Assembly (NCBI GenBank): GCA_003640335.1
Contig: RBKG01000157.1
Location: 1-9,611 of the forward strand
Length of the DNA: 9,611 bases
Source of the DNA: Porphyromonas sp.
GTDB taxonomy: Bacteria; Bacteroidota; Bacteroidia; Bacteroidales; Porphyromonadaceae
Direction: 5' to 3'
This document shows positions 7,273 through 9,611 of the stretch, in pieces. Position numbers and translations under genes: made by a program. The notes below the pieces were generated by a model that made no database searches, was not told the DNA's origin, and saw only the letters and a list, made by a program, of their open reading frames with translations. Within the stretch, counting starts at the first letter, position 1. Each line of letters begins with the position of its first letter.

Positions 7273-8445
7273 ATGAAAAGTATCCGAATAGGTTTGTTGC
7301 CTCGCATATTTATTGCCATTCTCCTTGGTATTGTTTTAGGTCAAGTGTTACCTGAAGAATTAAGCCGTGTTTTTTTTACGTTCAATTCTTTGTTTTCAGA
7401 ATTTCTCGACTTTGTTATCCCTCTGATTATTCTAGCTCTTGTGGCTGAAGCTATTGCGAGTATAGGTAAGGGAGCTGGCATTATATTGATGCTGACTGTA
7501 GCACTTGCTTATGGTTCAACAGTCTTTTCTGGATATTTAGCTTACTTCACAGGCTCAACGTTCTTCCCTAGTCTTATTGATGCTCGTGGGCTTCAAGCTC
7601 TAAGCGATAATGCTTCAAGTTTATCTCCTTATTTTTCAATCAATGTGCCTCCTGTTATGGGAGTAATGACTGCTTTAGTTTTGGCTTTCATTATAGGTCT
7701 TGGTGCAAGTCGTCTAGAGACAACAGTTCTCAAAAGAGCTATTGAAGAGCTAAAGGAGATTATCTCAAAATTGATTGCTAATGTCATTATCCCCGTCCTA
7801 CCACTATACATATATGGAATTTTCTTGGATATGTCCTATAGTGGAAAGGTCTTTGGCGTTTTGATGGTGTTTGTCAAGATAATAAGCATCATTTTTATCC
7901 TTCATATCGGCTTGCTATTATTCCAGTTTGTTGTGGCTGGTCTTGTCGCTAAGCGTAATCCTTTACGTTTGCTTACCAATATGTTGCCAGCCTATTTTAT
8001 GGCTTTGGGTACATCATCTTCGGCTGCTACTATTCCTGTAACCTTAGCTCAGGTCAAGCGTAATGGCGTTTCTGATGATGTGGCGTCCTTTGTCGTTCCT
8101 TTATGTGCGACGATACACTTGTCGGGCAGTATGCTCAAAATAGTATCTTGTGCATTAGCTTTAATTCTAATGAGTGGGGGCGTATATAATGTTTCTCTAT
8201 TTACGGAATTTATCCTAATCTTAGCCATTACTATGGTGGCTGCTCCTGGTGTCCCCGGTGGAGCTATCATGGCGGCATTGGCGGTATTACAATCTGTACT
8301 AGGCTTTAATGAAGAGCAATTAGCTCTGATGGTTTCCCTATATATTGCTATGGATAGTTTTGGTACAGCCTGCAATGTTACGGGTGATGGTGCGATTGCA
8401 GTTATCGTAAATCGTCTTCAAGGGAAGAAATCTAAAGAAAGTTAG
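7273..8445 (+). CDS. Dicarboxylate/amino-acid:cation symporter (SDF/DAACS family)
   Basis: This is an inner-membrane secondary transporter of the glutamate/dicarboxylate symporter fold, with many hydrophobic segments along 390 residues. Family landmarks are the HP1 serine motif SSSAATIP (248-255), the TM7 region ATIHLSGS (279-286), HP2 with GVPGGAIMA (326-334), and TM8 D361-SFGTACNVTGD372. Compared with the archaeal aspartate transporter GltPh, TM8 keeps the Asp, Thr, Asn and Asp positions (D361, T365, N368, D372). The Arg that binds the acidic side chain is replaced by G364, and the TM7 NMDGT cation motif is HLSGS (282-286). A neutral or otherwise different substrate is therefore more likely than glutamate, aspartate or succinate, and the coupling ion is uncertain. 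The ATG at 7273 is the only sensible start; an earlier ATG at 7265 runs into a stop after three codons. It diverges from uvrA and may be co-transcribed with the GH20 gene 46 bp downstream. Confidence 0.88.
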   Translation: MKSIRIGLLPRIFIAILLGIVLGQVLPEELSRVFFTFNSLFSEFLDFVIPLIILALVAEAIASIGKGAGIILMLTVALAYGSTVFSGYLAYFTGSTFFPSLIDARGLQALSDNASSLSPYFSINVPPVMGVMTALVLAFIIGLGASRLETTVLKRAIEELKEIISKLIANVIIPVLPLYIYGIFLDMSYSGKVFGVLMVFVKIISIIFILHIGLLLFQFVVAGLVAKRNPLRLLTNMLPAYFMALGTSSSAATIPVTLAQVKRNGVSDDVASFVVPLCATIHLSGSMLKIVSCALALILMSGGVYNVSLFTEFILILAITMVAAPGVPGGAIMAALAVLQSVLGFNEEQLALMVSLYIAMDSFGTACNVTGDGAIAVIVNRLQGKKSKES

Positions 8446-8491
8446 CCTAAAGAATACACTACCAAGAATCAGAATATATACATAAACTATC

Positions 8492-9611
8492 ATGAACAAA
8501 AGACTACTAACGATGATGTGTGTTGCCTTACTCTCGGGTAATGCAACGTGTGCTTGGGCACAGCAAAATGAAAAACCATTTGTTATTCCAGAGCTTGTAA
8601 ACTGGGATGCTAGTAATGGAGTGTGTAAGCTTTCTGGACGTATACTCTTGTCTAGTAAATCTTCTGAAGTTAAGCGTATTGGAGCTTTGTTTGCAGAAGA
8701 TTTTAATCACATGCTCAATCTTTCATGGAAGGCTTATGAGCAAAAGAAAGCCAAAGCAGGTGATATAGTCCTTGCTCTTGATGGCGATGCTTCTCTTGGA
8801 GAGGAGGGCTATAAGCTAGAAGTTGGAGAGTATGTCAAGGTATCAGCCTACAAACCAAAGGGTTTATATTGGGCGACAAGAACAATCTTGCAAATGTCCG
8901 AAGGTGCCCCTAATGGCTTACCTAAGGGTAAAACTATTGATAAGCCTCAATATGCTCTTCGTGGCTTTATGCTTGATGTTGGGCGTAAATATATACCAAT
9001 GTCTTATCTAAGAAAGCTGATCAAGGTTTTGTCTTATTACAAGGTGAATACGCTTCAGTTACATCTAAATGACAATGGTTTTAAGCAGTACTTTGGTGGA
9101 GATTGGGCAAAAACTTCAGCAGCTTTCCGTTTGGAGAGTACTACGTTCCCTGGTCTAGCTGCTAAGGGAGCATCTTATACCAAGCAAGAGTTTATAGACC
9201 TGCAGAAAGAGGCTGAGGCTTTAGGCGTTGAGATTATTCCTGAAATAGATGTGCCAGCACATTGCTTGGCATTTACTCACTATAAGCCTGAGTTAGCTTC
9301 TAAGGACTGTGATACTGACCATTTGGATATCTTCAAGCCCGAGACATATAAGTTTATAGATGCTCTGTTCAAAGAATACTTGAGCGGTAAATCTCCAGTG
9401 TTTAGAGGGAAACGTGTGAACATAGGTACTGATGAATATAGTAATGCTACAGAAGAACTACGTGAGAAGTTTCGCTCTTTTGCTGACCACTATATTCGCT
9501 ATGTGGAGAGCTTCGGTAAGCAAGTTTGTATATGGAGTTCTTTCAAGCACTCTTATGGAAAGACTCCTATTAAGTTGAATAATGTAATTGCTTATGCATG
9601 GAGTCATGACT
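8492..9611 (+). CDS. GH20 beta-N-acetylhexosaminidase, N-terminal part (runs off window)
   Basis: This exported glycoside hydrolase is predicted to remove terminal N-acetylhexosamine from glycans by substrate-assisted catalysis. The first 373 codons are present and the 3' end is outside the window. Residues 1-23 form a signal peptide (MNKRLL...ALLSG...AWA) with likely signal peptidase I cleavage before QQ. A GH20b-like domain follows (about 28-150, with 'GYKLEV' and 'GLYWATRTILQM'). The catalytic barrel opens with RGFMLDVGRKYIP (157-169) and continues through LQLHLNDNGFKQYF (188-201), IIPEIDVPAH (248-257) and the catalytic pair in IGTDEYSN (311-318; D314, E315). The residue before IGTDE is N310, where GH20 enzymes normally have His. 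The HLNDNGF variant resembles a Bacteroidales GH20 branch. The ATG at 8492 is preferred over the ATGs at 8513 and 8516 because it gives a complete signal peptide. No own promoter is visible in the 46-bp gap after the symporter. A role in using host or mucin glycans is inference. Confidence 0.92.
   Translation, partial: MNKRLLTMMCVALLSGNATCAWAQQNEKPFVIPELVNWDASNGVCKLSGRILLSSKSSEVKRIGALFAEDFNHMLNLSWKAYEQKKAKAGDIVLALDGDASLGEEGYKLEVGEYVKVSAYKPKGLYWATRTILQMSEGAPNGLPKGKTIDKPQYALRGFMLDVGRKYIPMSYLRKLIKVLSYYKVNTLQLHLNDNGFKQYFGGDWAKTSAAFRLESTTFPGLAAKGASYTKQEFIDLQKEAEALGVEIIPEIDVPAHCLAFTHYKPELASKDCDTDHLDIFKPETYKFIDALFKEYLSGKSPVFRGKRVNIGTDEYSNATEELREKFRSFADHYIRYVESFGKQVCIWSSFKHSYGKTPIKLNNVIAYAWSHD

Noticed and set aside
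7131..7319. 62-codon minus-strand frame in the uvrA/symporter gap
   Set aside because: It overlaps the symporter start and covers the likely promoter region. Its composition (Asn, Lys, Ile, Leu) is what AT-rich spacer gives.
8492..8560. Lipoprotein signal on the GH20 enzyme (Cys20)
   Set aside because: The residues before Cys20 are N-A-T, not a lipobox. A signal peptidase I site at AWA/QQ fits better.

Overview
The window looks like a piece of a Bacteroidota chromosome, most likely order Bacteroidales and possibly a Porphyromonas relative. I infer this from protein style: a Bacteroidetes-type UvrA, a SWIM/SNF2-type protein and a GH20 enzyme that recall Bacteroidales families. The gene starts also lack clear Shine-Dalgarno sequences, and one good match to the Bacteroidetes -7 promoter box (TAnnTTTG) lies upstream of uvrA. 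By eye the base composition is in the low to mid 40s % GC. The genus is a guess.

Layout. Bases 1-197 (+) hold the C-terminal end of a SIMPL/DUF541-type protein. Bases 198-454 carry no gene. They hold a short cluster of 21-nt repeats with a 22-nt period and several palindromes, then a perfect 17-bp hairpin that sits between the convergent SIMPL and uvrD genes and looks like a bidirectional terminator. Bases 455-7035 (-) form one three-gene block transcribed as uvrA, then a SWIM-domain protein, then a uvrD/pcrA-type helicase. The gaps are 11 and 36 bp, so it is very probably an operon. Bases 7036-7272 are a divergent AT-rich promoter region. Bases 7273-8445 (+) encode a dicarboxylate/amino-acid:cation symporter homologue. 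From 8492 to the window end (+) is an exported GH20 beta-N-acetylhexosaminidase, cut by the window edge.

How the genes work together. UvrA recognises DNA damage, and UvrD/PcrA removes the excised oligonucleotide and UvrBC or pushes back RNA polymerase, so the minus-strand block is a nucleotide excision repair unit. The middle gene is the most interesting item. It keeps the SWIM zinc site and the overall line of a SWIM-SNF2 helicase, but the ATP-binding and DExx motifs are gone and the second RecA domain is missing. It therefore reads as a pseudo-helicase held inside a repair operon, and its role is unknown. The symporter and the GH20 enzyme are 46 bp apart in the same direction and may be co-transcribed. 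The symporter's substrate motifs are altered in a way that argues against an acidic substrate.
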